64,000 nt of DNA, taken from contig NZ_VCNA01000008.1 in assembly GCF_006170445.1 (NCBI RefSeq), positions 62,001 to 126,000 of the forward strand. Direction: 5' to 3'. Source of the stretch: Brevibacillus dissolubilis. Lineage in GTDB: Bacteria; Bacillota; Bacilli; Brevibacillales; Brevibacillaceae. Position 1 is the first letter of the stretch. Each line of letters starts with the position of its first letter. Below, piece by piece: positions 17,537 to 25,430 of this stretch. The notes under the pieces were generated by a model. That model worked only from the letters and a program-made list of their open reading frames with translations, made no database searches and was not told the origin of the DNA. Both the position numbers and the translations under genes were made by a program.

Positions 17537-18682
17537 TTACACGTTCATATATGGTCGAATGTTTTTGACGCATTCGTGGAGGGCGGTTATGAAGGCTTCG
17601 ATCTCCTCCAGCGTATTTTCCACCCCGACGCTGACACGGATTGCGGAGAGGGCTCGCTCTCGCTTCATTCCGGTAGCCATCAGGATGCGGCTTGGTTCAT
17701 CGGATTTGGTGGAGCAGGCTGAGCGGGTGGAGACGAGGAAGCCTTTGTCCTCAAGCGCATGCAGCAAGACCTCTGCTTTCATACCGGGAACCGAAAAGTT
17801 AACGATATGTGGAGCCGTATCCTTTTCAGGTGTGTTGATCACCAGAGAAGGAATGTCGCTGATCCCCTCGCGAATCCGCTTGGTCAATGCTTCGAGTTTG
17901 GTGATTTCTTTGCCCCGCTTCTCTTCATAGATGCGGATCGCTTTCGCCATTCCGGCGATAGCTGGGACATTTTCGGTACCGGAGCGGTAGCCTCCCTCTT
18001 GTCCACCCCCCGCAAGCAACGGATGCAGCAGGAGATTTTCCCGCTTGGCGAGGACTCCGATACCGCGTGGGCCGTGGAACTTGTGTCCGGACAGGCTGAG
18101 CAGGTCAATCCCCCACTCCTTCATCCGGATTGGCAACTTGCCGAAGCTCTGCACCGCATCTACATGAAACAGGATTTTGGGGAACAATTTGAGATACGTG
18201 CCAATCTGGTTGATCGGCTGGACCGTCCCCAGCTCGTTGTTGGCGTGCATGATCGAGACGAGGATGGTATCTGGGCGGATAGCCGCCTTGAGATCTTCAA
18301 GCGATACCTGACCATCCTGATTGACAGGCAGGTAGGTGATCTCGAAGCTGAATGACTCCAATTGTTTGCAGACATCATACACACAGGGGTGCTCGATCTG
18401 GCTGGTGATGATGTGCTTGCCGCGTTCTTGGTATTGAAAAGCGACGCCTTTGATCGCCGTGTTGTTGCTCTCTGTGCCGCCAGAGGTAAAAATCACCTCG
18501 GAGGGCTTGCATTGCAGGGCATTGGCCACAATCGAACGTGCCTGTTTGAGCACGGACTCCGCTTCGACACCTTTGCGATGCAGGGACGAAGGATTGCCGT
18601 AGTAGTTCTCCATCGTCTTCTTCATCACATCGATCACTTCGGGATAGGGTTTGGTTGTGGCACTGTTATCAAGGTAAATCAC
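17537..18682 (-). CDS. nifZ: Cysteine desulfurase, NifS/IscS family (NifZ-type partner of ThiI)
   Basis: 381 aa from a GTG at 18682, giving the usual MIYLDNSATTKPYPEV start eight bases after AGGAAGGG. PLP-enzyme motifs: VIFTSGGTESNNTAIKG, VDAVQSFGKLPI, LLSLSGHKFHGPRGIGVL (PLP lysine) and the active cysteine loop STRSACSTKSDEPS near residue 320. It takes sulfur from cysteine and passes a persulfide on. Direct coupling to thiI identifies ThiI as the likely acceptor, the dedicated arrangement known from B. subtilis NifZ-ThiI. First gene of a nifZ-thiI(-FAH) operon. Confidence 0.94.
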   Translation of the reverse strand: MIYLDNSATTKPYPEVIDVMKKTMENYYGNPSSLHRKGVEAESVLKQARSIVANALQCKPSEVIFTSGGTESNNTAIKGVAFQYQERGKHIITSQIEHPCVYDVCKQLESFSFEITYLPVNQDGQVSLEDLKAAIRPDTILVSIMHANNELGTVQPINQIGTYLKLFPKILFHVDAVQSFGKLPIRMKEWGIDLLSLSGHKFHGPRGIGVLAKRENLLLHPLLAGGGQEGGYRSGTENVPAIAGMAKAIRIYEEKRGKEITKLEALTKRIREGISDIPSLVINTPEKDTAPHIVNFSVPGMKAEVLLHALEDKGFLVSTRSACSTKSDEPSRILMATGMKRERALSAIRVSVGVENTLEEIEAFITALHECVKNIRPYMNV

Positions 18683-18813
18683 GAAAGACACCCTTCCTCA
18701 TGCTGCGAGTTGGTAAAAATTCTACCTTCCATCATACCATATTGTTTGTTTTAGCTACCACCTTCATGCCATGGGATATAGGCAGAAAAAAGTTTTCACA
18801 TTTCTTTAACAAT

Positions 18814-18827
18814 TGTAACCGCTTACA
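18814..18827. promoter_or_regulatory. cre-like site (CcpA operator candidate)
   Basis: TGTAACCGCTTACA fits the cre consensus TGwAAnCGnTnwCA at every fixed position. It is centred about 56 bases before the predicted start of transcription of the gene at 18940, a spacing compatible with CcpA activation, and also lies in the upstream region of nifZ on the other strand. Confidence 0.55.
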
Positions 18828-18841
18828 GTTTTGTTTGCCTG

Positions 18842-18870
18842 TTTACAGGTTTGATTAAACTTGTTAAAAT
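18842..18870 (+). promoter_or_regulatory. SigA-type promoter of the small coiled-coil gene
   Basis: TTTACA (18842-18847), 17-base spacer, TAAAAT (18865-18870). Confidence 0.6.
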
Positions 18871-18881
18871 GAACTTAATTG

Positions 18882-18896
18882 AATTGTCAGAAAATT
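18882..18896. promoter_or_regulatory. CodY-box-like site
   Basis: AATTGTCAGAAAATT differs at one position from the published CodY box AATTTTCwGAAAATT. It lies just downstream of the predicted transcription start, where bound CodY would repress. codY itself is encoded at 31252-32028. Confidence 0.55.
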
Positions 18897-18939
18897 AGAT
18901 AAACATAAAATGGATGAATCGATAAGGAGAGGAACAATT

Positions 18940-19089
18940 ATGACAAGAGTAATGATGGATGAGAAATTGAAGCAGATGGAAAATGAATTGAAGCACCTTC
19001 GTAAAGAGCTGGAACGCATGAAAAAAGAGTCCTCCAATCAGTTCGAGCGTCAAGATACGGACTGTTACCTGACCGAGGTCTATAACTAA
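18940..19089 (+). CDS. Small coiled-coil protein, 49 aa
   Basis: 49 aa (begins MTRVMMDEKLKQMENEL). Residues 8-36 form a charged heptad pattern (ENELKHLRKELERMKKE) expected to make a coiled coil; the C-terminus is QDTDCYLTEVYN with one cysteine. A GATAAGGAGAGG ribosome site, a SigA promoter and a strong terminator bracket the gene. Two metabolic-regulator-like operators (cre and CodY box) precede it, which is unusual for so small a gene. No family recognised; it could be a small regulator or adaptor. Confidence 0.75.
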   Translation: MTRVMMDEKLKQMENELKHLRKELERMKKESSNQFERQDTDCYLTEVYN

Positions 19090-19100
19090 TCATAATGCCA

Positions 19101-19156
19101 AAAAGCCCGGGCGTTCCCGTGATTCGATAGAGAATCATGGGGGCGCTCTTTTTCTG
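19101..19156 (+). terminator. Terminator of the 49-aa gene
   Basis: A long imperfect stem (GGGCG...CGTGATTC with GAATCATGGGGGCGC) followed by TTTTTCT. Confidence 0.8.
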
Positions 19157-19280
19157 TTCCCATTTGGATGTAGTAACAACTTTAACTGGAATGAACTCCC
19201 TCTACATAACATCGTTATTTCTCACGATAAACATAGTGTGGAAAGACATCAGAAGATTTGACACCAAGGAGGAAAACATC

Positions 19281-20519
19281 ATGCTATCTCACCGCACTTG
19301 GAAACGCCTTACTGTACAAGCTGTCCTGGCAGGGGCCCTTCTGCTTCCTGCAGCTGATGCATTCGCTGCAACTGTGACTGTACAATCCGGTGATACCCTG
19401 TACAAAATCGCTACGACCTATAATCTGACGGTTGATCACCTGAAAATTGCAAATGATCTGACCAATGATTATCTTGTTACAGGTGATACCCTCTACATCC
19501 CGCCACAATCTAAAATCTATACCGTTGTAAGCGGCGATACTCTCTGGAAAATCGCAACAGCTCACAACACCACTGTGGCTAAGGTACAGGAAATCAACCC
19601 GCACCTGTCCGATTCTCTCTTGGTTGGGGACAAGCTGTTGATTCCGCTTGCCACCACCTCTACGACGACTCCCACCACTCCAACCGCTCCAACTGCACCG
19701 TCTACCAGCACGCCTGCACCTGCTGCCAACTCCTTTTACACAGTAGTCAGCGGTGATACGCTCTGGGGAATTGCGAACCGTTTTGACATTACCGTGCAAG
19801 AGATTATTGATTGGAACGATTTATCCAGCAACGAATTGTTCGTCGGCCAAGTCCTCCAGATCACAGCAGATGCAGAAGACTACGGGGAAGATCAACCAAC
19901 CTCTACTCCTTCCACCGAAGACCAACTTTCTGTTACCATGAAAACCTATTATGTACAGAGCGGTGATACTTCCTGGTCTCTGTCCATTAAGTTCGGAATT
20001 CCGATGACTGAGTTCCTGCAGGTAAATGGTCTGAAAATTACTGATAATCTTTCACTGAATCAAAAAGTAGTGGTACCTGTTCACCATGTACCTGTCCTCC
20101 CTACTCCAGGTCCTGAATACGGGGAGTATCTCGATTGGTTCACCAGTGCGCAATATGTGTTCCCGATCAATTCCGTTGCGGTGGTTGAGGATTTCTACAC
20201 AGGTGCAGAATTTAAGGTAAAACGTACAATCGGTGCCTTCCACTCTGACACCGAGACCCTGACCTTGGCGGATACCGCGATTGCCAAAAAGGTATGGGGC
20301 GGCTACTTTAACTGGAAAGTGCGTCCGGTAATCGTGAAGGTGGATGGCCGTCAGATTGCAGCTTCCATGACCTTTATGCCGCATGATATCGAATATATCA
20401 AAGACAACGGCATTACCGGCCACTTTGACATCCATTTCTTGAACAGCCTGCGTCATAAAGATACCCTGATTGATCCAGATCATCAGCGCGCGATCAAGGT
20501 AGCAGCTGGCTTGAATTAG
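19281..20519 (+). CDS. Secreted four-LysM-repeat protein with conserved C-terminal domain
   Basis: 412 aa from the ATG at 19281 (AAGGAGG seven bases upstream). Signal peptide to about residue 30 (ADAFA-ATV). Four LysM repeats: VTVQSGDTLYKIATTYNLTV, YTVVSGDTLWKIATAHNTTV, YTVVSGDTLWGIANRFDITV, and YYVQSGDTSWSLSIKFGIPM, separated by Thr/Pro/Ser-rich linkers. The last 140 residues form a separate domain (VAVVEDFYTGAEFKVKRTIG, GGYFNWKVRPVIVKVDGR, GHFDIHFLNSLRH) seen in LysM proteins of Bacillales; its His residues could bind a metal, but its activity is unknown. Role: peptidoglycan-bound, wall- or spore-associated enzyme. Confidence 0.88.
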   Translation: MLSHRTWKRLTVQAVLAGALLLPAADAFAATVTVQSGDTLYKIATTYNLTVDHLKIANDLTNDYLVTGDTLYIPPQSKIYTVVSGDTLWKIATAHNTTVAKVQEINPHLSDSLLVGDKLLIPLATTSTTTPTTPTAPTAPSTSTPAPAANSFYTVVSGDTLWGIANRFDITVQEIIDWNDLSSNELFVGQVLQITADAEDYGEDQPTSTPSTEDQLSVTMKTYYVQSGDTSWSLSIKFGIPMTEFLQVNGLKITDNLSLNQKVVVPVHHVPVLPTPGPEYGEYLDWFTSAQYVFPINSVAVVEDFYTGAEFKVKRTIGAFHSDTETLTLADTAIAKKVWGGYFNWKVRPVIVKVDGRQIAASMTFMPHDIEYIKDNGITGHFDIHFLNSLRHKDTLIDPDHQRAIKVAAGLN

Positions 20520-20553
20520 GTCAATCCTGATCAGACAGACATACCTGATCGGA

Positions 20554-20605
20554 ATAAAAAAGAACCGTCTCCCCTCAGATGATAAGATGGGTAACGGTTC
20601 TTTTT
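20554..20605. terminator. Bidirectional terminator between LysM gene and dapF
   Basis: AAGAACCGT / ACGGTTCTT stem with A-run before and T-run after; serves both convergent genes. Confidence 0.8.
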
Positions 20606-20622
20606 GCTGTTCAGCACAAGGT

Positions 20623-21483
20623 CTATAAAAGCGGCAGTTCGCCGTTATACACACCGGAGAAAACTTCGCTGGCAGGGCCGGTCATATAGACGCGGTTGTT
20701 GCTCTCCCGCCATTCGATCTGCAAATCGCCACCGAGCAGTTGAACATTGACAAGGCGGTCGGTCTTGCCACTGAGGATAGCGGCTACAGCAGCGGCACAT
20801 GCGCCTGTTCCGCAGGCCAAGGTGACGCCGGAGCCACGTTCCCAGACACGGAAGAGCACTTCTTCGCGGTTCAGCACCTGGATGAACTCCACATTGGTCC
20901 GTTCCGGGAAGGATTCGTGGAACTCGATCAGCGGACCGTAATGTAGGATGTCTTGATCATTGATCTCGTCCACGAACAGGATGGCATGAGGGTTGCCCAT
21001 CGAGACAGCGGTCATGGTAAAGGTGCGGTCTTGAATGGTGAAAGGATACTCGATGACTTTATCCTCTGGGTTGCCAGTCATCGGGATCTCTTGACGGGTC
21101 AGACGCGGTTCTCCCATGTCAATCGTGACGCTCGATACCTTACCGTCATCACCCACATGGACAACTGGTTCGACGATACCGCCGAGGGTTTCGATGGTAA
21201 ATGTGGTTTTGTCGGTGAGTTCGTGGTCATAGACATATTTGCTGACACAGCGCAGTCCGTTGCCACAGTTGCGTGCTTCACTGCCGTCATTGTTGAATAC
21301 TCTCATGCGGAAGTCGGCTTGATCAGATGGAAGGATGAGGATCAGTCCATCTCCGCCGATGCTAAAATGACGGTCGCTGACACGACGGGCCAGTTCAGGC
21401 AGGTCAACATTTTCTAATGGTTCTTCAAAGCAATTGACGTATACGTAGTCGTTGCCGAGTCCATGCATTTTGGTAAATTTCAT
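20623..21483 (-). CDS. dapF: Diaminopimelate epimerase DapF
   Basis: 286 aa from the ATG at 21483 (AAAGGGGA six bases upstream). It interconverts LL- and meso-diaminopimelate for lysine and peptidoglycan synthesis. Both catalytic cysteine motifs are present: NNDGSEARNCGNGLRC (near residue 75) and GSGVTLACGTGACAAAV (near 220), together with KMHGLGNDYVYVNC at the start and GNPHAILFVD in the middle. It follows a GNAT acetyltransferase gene by 14 bases; the pair is probably cotranscribed. No other dap gene is adjacent. Confidence 0.97.
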   Translation of the reverse strand: MKFTKMHGLGNDYVYVNCFEEPLENVDLPELARRVSDRHFSIGGDGLILILPSDQADFRMRVFNNDGSEARNCGNGLRCVSKYVYDHELTDKTTFTIETLGGIVEPVVHVGDDGKVSSVTIDMGEPRLTRQEIPMTGNPEDKVIEYPFTIQDRTFTMTAVSMGNPHAILFVDEINDQDILHYGPLIEFHESFPERTNVEFIQVLNREEVLFRVWERGSGVTLACGTGACAAAVAAILSGKTDRLVNVQLLGGDLQIEWRESNNRVYMTGPASEVFSGVYNGELPLL

Positions 21484-21497
21484 TGGAACGTCCCCTT

Positions 21498-21959
21498 TTA
21501 GATGGAATACAGGAGCCAATCGCCCGTTTTTGCTTCCATCTTATCATAGAAGCGCTGAGCGCGTAAGTTGTCCTTGGCTGTGACCCACTCCATCCCGGCC
21601 ATTCCCTGCTCACGAATATAGGTAAGAGCATGCTGGAACAGGATTTCCGCTGCCCCTCCCCCACGCTCGGACGAGAGGAGAAACAGGTCATTGAGGACGG
21701 CGGTGCGCTTGAGGCTCAGTGTGCTGTAGGTAAAATAAAGCGTCACAAACCCAACCGCAGTCTCCCCCTTCCAGATCATAAACTGGATGCCTTCACGTGG
21801 ATGATCAAGCAATGTATGTACGTGCTGACGGATTGCCGCTTCCGGCTGCTCGCGCTTGTAAAAGTCAAAATAGCCTTGCATCAACGGGATCAGCTGATCG
21901 ATCTGGGATGCATCGACTGCCCGTACTTGATAGTGATGTTCATTGATGTGTCCTTCCAC
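21498..21959 (-). CDS. GNAT-family N-acetyltransferase
   Basis: 153 aa from a GTG eight bases after AAGGAGG. GNAT fold: VRAVDASQIDQLIPLMQGYF at the start, VGFVTLYFTYSTL (beta4), LNDLFLLSSERGGGAAEILF (motif A with the acyl-CoA-binding turn RGGGAAE), and NLRAQRFYDKM (motif B). Small single-domain acetyltransferase; acceptor unknown. Upstream of dapF in the same direction with 14 bases between. Confidence 0.85.
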   Translation of the reverse strand: MEGHINEHHYQVRAVDASQIDQLIPLMQGYFDFYKREQPEAAIRQHVHTLLDHPREGIQFMIWKGETAVGFVTLYFTYSTLSLKRTAVLNDLFLLSSERGGGAAEILFQHALTYIREQGMAGMEWVTAKDNLRAQRFYDKMEAKTGDWLLYSI

Positions 21960-22091
21960 AAACCATTCCTCCTTGGCGCAATCTTCTTTTTATTCTAACA
22001 TATGTGGGTTTAGTTGGTTGGAAAATATCGGTCAAAGAAAACATGGTATACTGGTGGACAAATGAGAGTAATGGCAAGGAGTGGGTGTGAC

Positions 22092-22625
22092 ATGCAAGAA
22101 CAACAAGCAAAACGAATCGCACTGGGTACGACCAATCAGGCTAAGCGGGCCGCAGTCGTGTTGGCTACAGGCAGCGAACCCATCTGTCTGTCGGTACCAT
22201 CAGGTGTATCGGATCAGCCGATGAGCGAGGCGGAAACTATACAAGGTGCAATCAACCGGGCCAAGCGGGTATTCGAGGCGGTACCAGAGGCTGAGATCGG
22301 ATTAGGTCTGGAGGGTGGGCTGACTTATGATGATGTACATACGAACCAATGGTACCTCCTCTCTGTCTGTGCTGCTTGGGACGGACAGCGGTTACTGATT
22401 GGAAAAGGACTGTATTTTCCGATACCAAATGAGGTCGCGGAGAAGCTGGGGCAGGAAGGCACAGAATTGCGCCACATCATTGATGAATTAAGCGGTACGG
22501 TCGGGAGCAATCATAAAGAAGGCGCATACGGATTGTTTACCAATGGACGGATCACCCGCGCGGCTATTTTCAGTGAAGCGGTGATTGCGGCTTTGACTCC
22601 GTTTCAGTCACCTTTTTATCAATGA
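22092..22625 (+). CDS. DUF84 / inosine-xanthosine triphosphatase (YjjX-like)
   Basis: 177 aa from the ATG at 22092 with AAGGAG upstream. ALGTTNQAKRAAVVLA at the N-terminus, GVSDQPMSEAETIQGAINRAKR, GLGLEGGL and GTVGSNHKEGAYGLFTNGRITR are characteristic of the Maf/Ham1-related DUF84 family, which hydrolyses non-canonical ITP and XTP to protect nucleotide pools. Single gene, divergent from the GNAT-dapF pair. Confidence 0.85.
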   Translation: MQEQQAKRIALGTTNQAKRAAVVLATGSEPICLSVPSGVSDQPMSEAETIQGAINRAKRVFEAVPEAEIGLGLEGGLTYDDVHTNQWYLLSVCAAWDGQRLLIGKGLYFPIPNEVAEKLGQEGTELRHIIDELSGTVGSNHKEGAYGLFTNGRITRAAIFSEAVIAALTPFQSPFYQ

Positions 22626-22660
22626 AAAAACCTCTCCGGCAACAAGTGCCCGAAGAGGTG
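22625..22660 (-). terminator. Terminator of the low-complexity membrane protein gene
   Basis: CACCTCTtCGG / CCGGAGAGGT-type stem followed by TTTTTTC on the minus strand. Confidence 0.75.
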
Positions 22661-22680
22661 AAGAAATCAGTGGAAATCAG

Positions 22681-24318
22681 TTACCTCGCTATATACAACG
22701 GGTAGATGAAGATCGCACCGATCAGTGCCACTACACCGATGATAATCGCCCAGGTACCCATCGTTTTAGCGCCACGGCGGGAGGCCAGGAAGCCAAGCAC
22801 AATTCCCACTGGTGCCAGCAGATACGGAAGCAGGAACAGCGAAAGCAGAGACAAGCCAAGACCAACCATCCCTAAGCCGCCGCCAGCCGTACCGTCTACG
22901 CTCGGGCCATTGACTGGGGAACGGGATTGGTATGGTTCACTGACTCGGGCTTCACGGACTCGTACAGGTGCAGCGATCTCGGCTGCTGCCTCTGTCTCAT
23001 AGTCCTGTGTGGCCTGATTGCTGTTCGTTTCAATCAGCTGGTTGGAACCAGAAGCGCCTGTGAAAGGAAGACCAAGCTCTGTGGAGGCTTCTGTGTTGTA
23101 TTGCTGCTTGGATGTTGTGGTTGTGGACGTATAGGTTGTCGACGTGGAAGAGGATGGGGCATTCGTACTTTGCGCGGATGAACCGGATTGGCTGCCAGAC
23201 TGATTGCCGGACTGGTTATTGGAGCCTTGGTTCATGCCGAAAAAGTCGCTGACCTCGTCGCCGATGTTCTGGACAACGGAAGACAAACCGCCGCCTTGTC
23301 CTCCCCCCTGGTTGTTGGAGCTTTGACCGGAATTCGTGCCGCCTGATTGCTGGTTGGTTGCACCCAACTCACTGGAGGCTTCCGTGCTGTAATAGCCGTA
23401 CTTGTTTTGGTTTTGGCTTTGGTTTTGGTTCTGATTGGAAGAAGCGTTTTGGCCGGACTGGTTGTTGTCATCCATGCCAAAGAACTCGCTCACCTGCTGG
23501 GCCATGTAAGCTAATCCACCAGTTTGGTCGTCTGATGTATCTTGGCCCGAGTTGGACTGCTGTTGCTGGGACTGCTGTTGCTGGGAGTTCTGGGCCGAAG
23601 AGCTTTGCGTCGAACTGGTGGTCTGGCTGTACCCTTGGGAGGCTTGCGTAGTGGAACCCAATTCGCTTGAGGCTTCGGTGCTGTAGTTTTGCTGGAATGC
23701 GCCGGAAGCACTCATCGAACGGTTCGACGAGCCTGTTGCATCTGATTGTGGCTGATCCGCTCCATTGTAATAGGGGGTAGCTTGGGCGGATGCGCCTGAT
23801 GTGCTGCCAAGCTCATTGGACGCTTCTATGTCATAGTTGCGTGCAATGGCTCCCGTCTTGGCAATCGCATCGAAATCAAACCCACCCTGTGACGGGTTCT
23901 GGGTCTGGGCCAGATCTGCGGCATCTGTAGCCTGATTGTCAACCGAACGGCTGGTAAGTCCAAGCTCATCGGCAAATTCGCTGTTGACCTCATCACCCTT
24001 CACCTGGTCAACTGGCAAATCGGTCGCATTGAGCGGTTGTCCGACATCGCTGTTGGCTTGGTTACCTGCAGCCGCCTGAGTCGTCGTGGTGGTTGTCGTC
24101 GTGGTCTGGGTGCTGCTGGCTACTGGTTGTTCTCCCTTGTAGCTTTGTCGGCCTGTCTTGGGATCATACTCCAGATTACCCGCCGAGATCGCAGCATCCG
24201 GTTCCATTACAGCATCCATCCACGTACTGGTCGAAACGGCATCCATCTCGATGGTCGCCTGGCCCGGTTGGCCTTCCTTCTGTTCAGCATTCATACGTTC
24301 TGTTTGATCGTACGCCAT
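22681..24318 (-). CDS. Low-complexity Gln/Ser/Asn-rich membrane protein with repeated GPR-like motifs
   Basis: 545 aa. Most of residues 60-450 are low-complexity Gln, Ser, Asn, Thr and Gly. Inside it an eight-residue motif recurs: EFADELG (114), IEASNELG (164), TEASSELG (214 and 312), TEASTELG (409), TEAAAEIA (442). Each resembles the GPR protease site of SASPs (here EIASEFGV in the SASP at 1702). VSEFFGMDD and VSDFFGMNQ form a second repeat. The C-terminus has two transmembrane segments (480-510, 520-542) like DUF4190 proteins. A GGGGATG ribosome site precedes the ATG. No established family covers the whole protein; a forespore membrane protein cleared on germination is a hypothesis. Confidence 0.7.
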   Translation of the reverse strand: MAYDQTERMNAEQKEGQPGQATIEMDAVSTSTWMDAVMEPDAAISAGNLEYDPKTGRQSYKGEQPVASSTQTTTTTTTTTQAAAGNQANSDVGQPLNATDLPVDQVKGDEVNSEFADELGLTSRSVDNQATDAADLAQTQNPSQGGFDFDAIAKTGAIARNYDIEASNELGSTSGASAQATPYYNGADQPQSDATGSSNRSMSASGAFQQNYSTEASSELGSTTQASQGYSQTTSSTQSSSAQNSQQQQSQQQQSNSGQDTSDDQTGGLAYMAQQVSEFFGMDDNNQSGQNASSNQNQNQSQNQNKYGYYSTEASSELGATNQQSGGTNSGQSSNNQGGGQGGGLSSVVQNIGDEVSDFFGMNQGSNNQSGNQSGSQSGSSAQSTNAPSSSTSTTYTSTTTTSKQQYNTEASTELGLPFTGASGSNQLIETNSNQATQDYETEAAAEIAAPVRVREARVSEPYQSRSPVNGPSVDGTAGGGLGMVGLGLSLLSLFLLPYLLAPVGIVLGFLASRRGAKTMGTWAIIIGVVALIGAIFIYPLYIAR

Positions 24319-24410
24319 GTCTGCTCATCCCCTTTTTTATGAAAGGTTTTGGTGAAGGAAGTAGCCTTATTGTCTGTCTTCGGTGTACAATTTAAACTGG
24401 AGGCGAGAGG

Positions 24411-24983
24411 ATGAAACACAACAATTCCCTAACGATTGGCATTGATATCGACGGTACGGTCACGCATCCCGCCAGTATCGTGCCACTTATGAATCAGGCG
24501 TTTGGTAAGAATTTAACATTGGACGATTGCTTCGATTACAACTTGGCGCTGGTCTATAACATCACCGAAGCTGAATTTTTGCAATGGTTGGAAACGTATG
24601 GGGAGGAGTTGTACCGTACTGCACCTGTACATGGACAAGCAGACGAGTTTCTCCGCCGCTGGTACGACACGCACAAGCTGGTCTACATCAGTGCCCGCGA
24701 AGAGAAGCACATGGACGCGACACAAAGCTGGTTTTCTCAATATAACATCCCGTATCATGAGATCGACCTGGTCGGTACGCACGACAAGCTCGCCGCCGCG
24801 CGCAAATGGCAAGTCGATCTGTTCTTGGAGGACCGTTTGGAAAATGCGGTGCAGCTGTCCGAAGAGCTGTCTATTCCTGTCGTACTGTTCGATACCCCAT
24901 ACAATCGAAAGCCGCTGCCAAAGCTGGTGCATCGTGTTCAGACGTGGCCTGAGGTGCACGAACTGATTGGGAAGCTGTTTTAA
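24411..24983 (+). CDS. HAD-like putative nucleotidase (YqfW type)
   Basis: 190 aa. HAD phosphatase of the 5'(3')-deoxyribonucleotidase-like COG5663 type: motif I IGIDIDGTVTHP (nucleophile Asp and general acid Asp), motif II LVYISARE, and a late DLFLEDRLENAV with acidic metal ligands. A close match in length and order to B. subtilis YqfW. GGAGGCGAGAGG precedes the ATG. Physiological substrate unknown. Single gene, terminated at 25008-25055, divergent from the low-complexity protein gene. Confidence 0.85.
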   Translation: MKHNNSLTIGIDIDGTVTHPASIVPLMNQAFGKNLTLDDCFDYNLALVYNITEAEFLQWLETYGEELYRTAPVHGQADEFLRRWYDTHKLVYISAREEKHMDATQSWFSQYNIPYHEIDLVGTHDKLAAARKWQVDLFLEDRLENAVQLSEELSIPVVLFDTPYNRKPLPKLVHRVQTWPEVHELIGKLF

Positions 24984-25007
24984 TCAATGATTCTCATGGA
25001 TAAATAG

Positions 25008-25055
25008 AAAAAGACGTATCCGGATGTGCTGCATATTCCGGATACGTCTTTTTTG
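25008..25055. terminator. Bidirectional terminator
   Basis: GACGTATCCGGA / TCCGGATACGTC, a perfect 12-bp stem with T-runs on both sides, between the nucleotidase and the convergent DUF1540 gene. Confidence 0.9.
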
Positions 25056-25078
25056 CGCATAGGCGCGGTGATACAAGA

Positions 25079-25294
25079 TTATTTGTTTTTCGGCTTGAAG
25101 GTGTGGCAACAGGTTTCAGCAGATGATTTCGCAGCGTCTTTGTGTTGGCTGTCATAGCCAAACTCGCCTGCGAATTCCGCGTCGAACTGTTTGTTCGCGT
25201 GGCCGTCTACTTCCACCATGATCATGTCTGCTTGGCAGTTGTTGCCTTCACCCCAATAGGTACAGTTAGCTACTGCGCATTTTACTACTGGCAT
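25079..25294 (-). CDS. DUF1540 domain protein, 71 aa
   Basis: 71 aa with conserved cysteines at 6, 11, 20, 62 and 63 (VKCAVANCTYWGEGNNCQA and SSAETCCHTF), the DUF1540 arrangement, probably a small metal-binding fold. Residues 38-49 read DAEFAGEFGYDS, very close to the GPR cleavage motif of SASPs (EIASEFGV in this genome). DUF1540 genes are common in spore formers. GGAGGTG lies upstream of the ATG; CATCCTA further up could be a SigG -10 box, but no matching -35 is seen. Function unknown. Confidence 0.85.
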   Translation of the reverse strand: MPVVKCAVANCTYWGEGNNCQADMIMVEVDGHANKQFDAEFAGEFGYDSQHKDAAKSSAETCCHTFKPKNK

Positions 25295-25430
25295 TGGTTG
25301 ATCACCTCCATGTGGCTATCGTTGACCATTTGGAGGATGGATATACGGTTAGGATGCCAGATAATTTTTACAAACGGGCTGGATTCGTGCTAGGATGGGG
25401 CTAACGATGGTTGGCGAACGGAGGGTTGGG

